Shown here one piece after another: positions 63,580 to 64,000 of a stretch of 64,000 nt of DNA. The stretch is from Volvox africanus (taxonomy: Eukaryota; Chlorophyta; Chlorophyceae; Chlamydomonadales; Volvocaceae). The stretch is taken from positions 1,922,001-1,986,000 of the forward strand of contig BSDZ01000024.1 in NCBI GenBank assembly GCA_030268105.1, written 5' to 3'. Under the pieces are notes generated by a model. The model was not told the origin of the DNA. It saw nothing but the letters and a program-made list of their open reading frames with translations, and did not search any database. The position numbers and the translations under genes were made by a program. Position 1 is the stretch's first letter. Every line of letters starts with the position of its first letter.

Positions 63580-64000
63580 ATGGTGACGAAGCCGCGCGAG
63601 GTGTTTCTGCTTTCGGCGCTGATCCTGCAAACTTTAGCCAGTTTTGCTGGTAAATAGTCAGCACGATATACGCGTTTATGTTATCCTGTGCTACGTGACA
63701 CATAACTTCACTCGAACGATTTATAGGCCGACATATGCTTTCTGATTATAATCAGCGTAAGAAATCTCATGTTTGATTTGTTCTTTGACATTGGTTCCCT
63801 CGAGCAGGGGCAGCTCGTCCGCAGCTTGCCTGGCGCGCCTCCGGCGTAACTATAGGATTAAAAGCAGATGCTCAGCCGGGAACTAAGTTTGTTAAGTATT
63901 GTGGAGAGCATGCCGATGAGGTACGCTACCTCACGGTGATGGTCGCGCTTCTGCCCGGCGCACCGCACACAGCATGAAGTCTTAACTAGAGGGCCCAGGG
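63580..64000 (+). CDS. 5' end of a gene for a secreted or membrane protein (runs off window)
   Basis: Exon 1, 63580-63649, encodes MVTKPREVFLLSALILQTLA and continues SFAG. It looks like a signal peptide (Lys/Arg start, hydrophobic core, small residues) and ends in phase 1 at GTAAAT. Exon 2, 63808-63920, continues in phase (RPQLAWRASGVTIGLKADAQ, ending YCGEHADE) and ends at a GTACGC donor in phase 0. The intron of 158 nt ends CTCGAGCAG. The remainder lies beyond the right edge. The mature part has one Cys in view and no recognisable family signature. Only two exons support the call, so the gene is likely but not certain. Confidence 0.5.

Overview
The window is nuclear DNA of a eukaryote, most likely a volvocine green alga (the Chlamydomonas/Volvox group). 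The genes are split into many short exons with GT..AG introns. There is a very large hydroxyproline-rich-type protein with Ser-Pro-Pro shafts, a plant-type chloroplast glutamyl endopeptidase, and a candidate TGTAA poly(A) signal. Introns are full of CA, GATA, AAT and GACA microsatellites, and TTTTAGGG-like repeats are present. The species cannot be named from the sequence alone. No rRNA, tRNA or CRISPR array was recognised.

Layout. 1-2149 (+): last four exons of a TRP-like cation channel. 2150-7070: gene-poor. 7071-26120 (-): one giant gene, reconstructed here from about 25 exons. It encodes a type I membrane protein of about 3,880 residues with a signal peptide, Cys-containing globular modules separated by four proline-rich shafts, one membrane segment, and a cytoplasmic tail of about 1,770 residues containing fourteen near-identical 35-residue repeats. 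28525-35883 (-): a complete ABCG half-transporter in 17 exons (625 aa). 36000-42380: a transposon-rich interval with a broken Ty1/copia element carrying a nested 374-bp TRIM element, and a copia gag fragment in the opposite orientation. 42384-52604 (+): a complete chloroplast glutamyl endopeptidase (peptidase S9D) in 22 exons. 52605-57717: no resolvable gene. 57718-61366 (-): a 9-exon gene for an 861-aa, mostly disordered protein I do not recognise. 63580 to the right edge (+): first two exons of a gene with a signal peptide.

How the models were built. I placed exon ends by reading donor and acceptor sites and requiring the reading phase to carry across every intron. The ABCG, endopeptidase and 861-aa genes close perfectly to a stop codon. 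The giant gene closes everywhere except one junction (exon at 17494-17688 to exon at 16105-17220), which is out of phase by one base. I see no operon-like functional link between neighbours. The genes are independent units: ion channel, surface/matrix-linked membrane protein, lipid or small-molecule exporter, plastid protease, unknown protein.

The strongest candidate for something undescribed is the giant membrane protein. Its extracellular half looks built to sit in the glycoprotein matrix, and its long charged tail is made of a homogenised repeat found in no family I can name.
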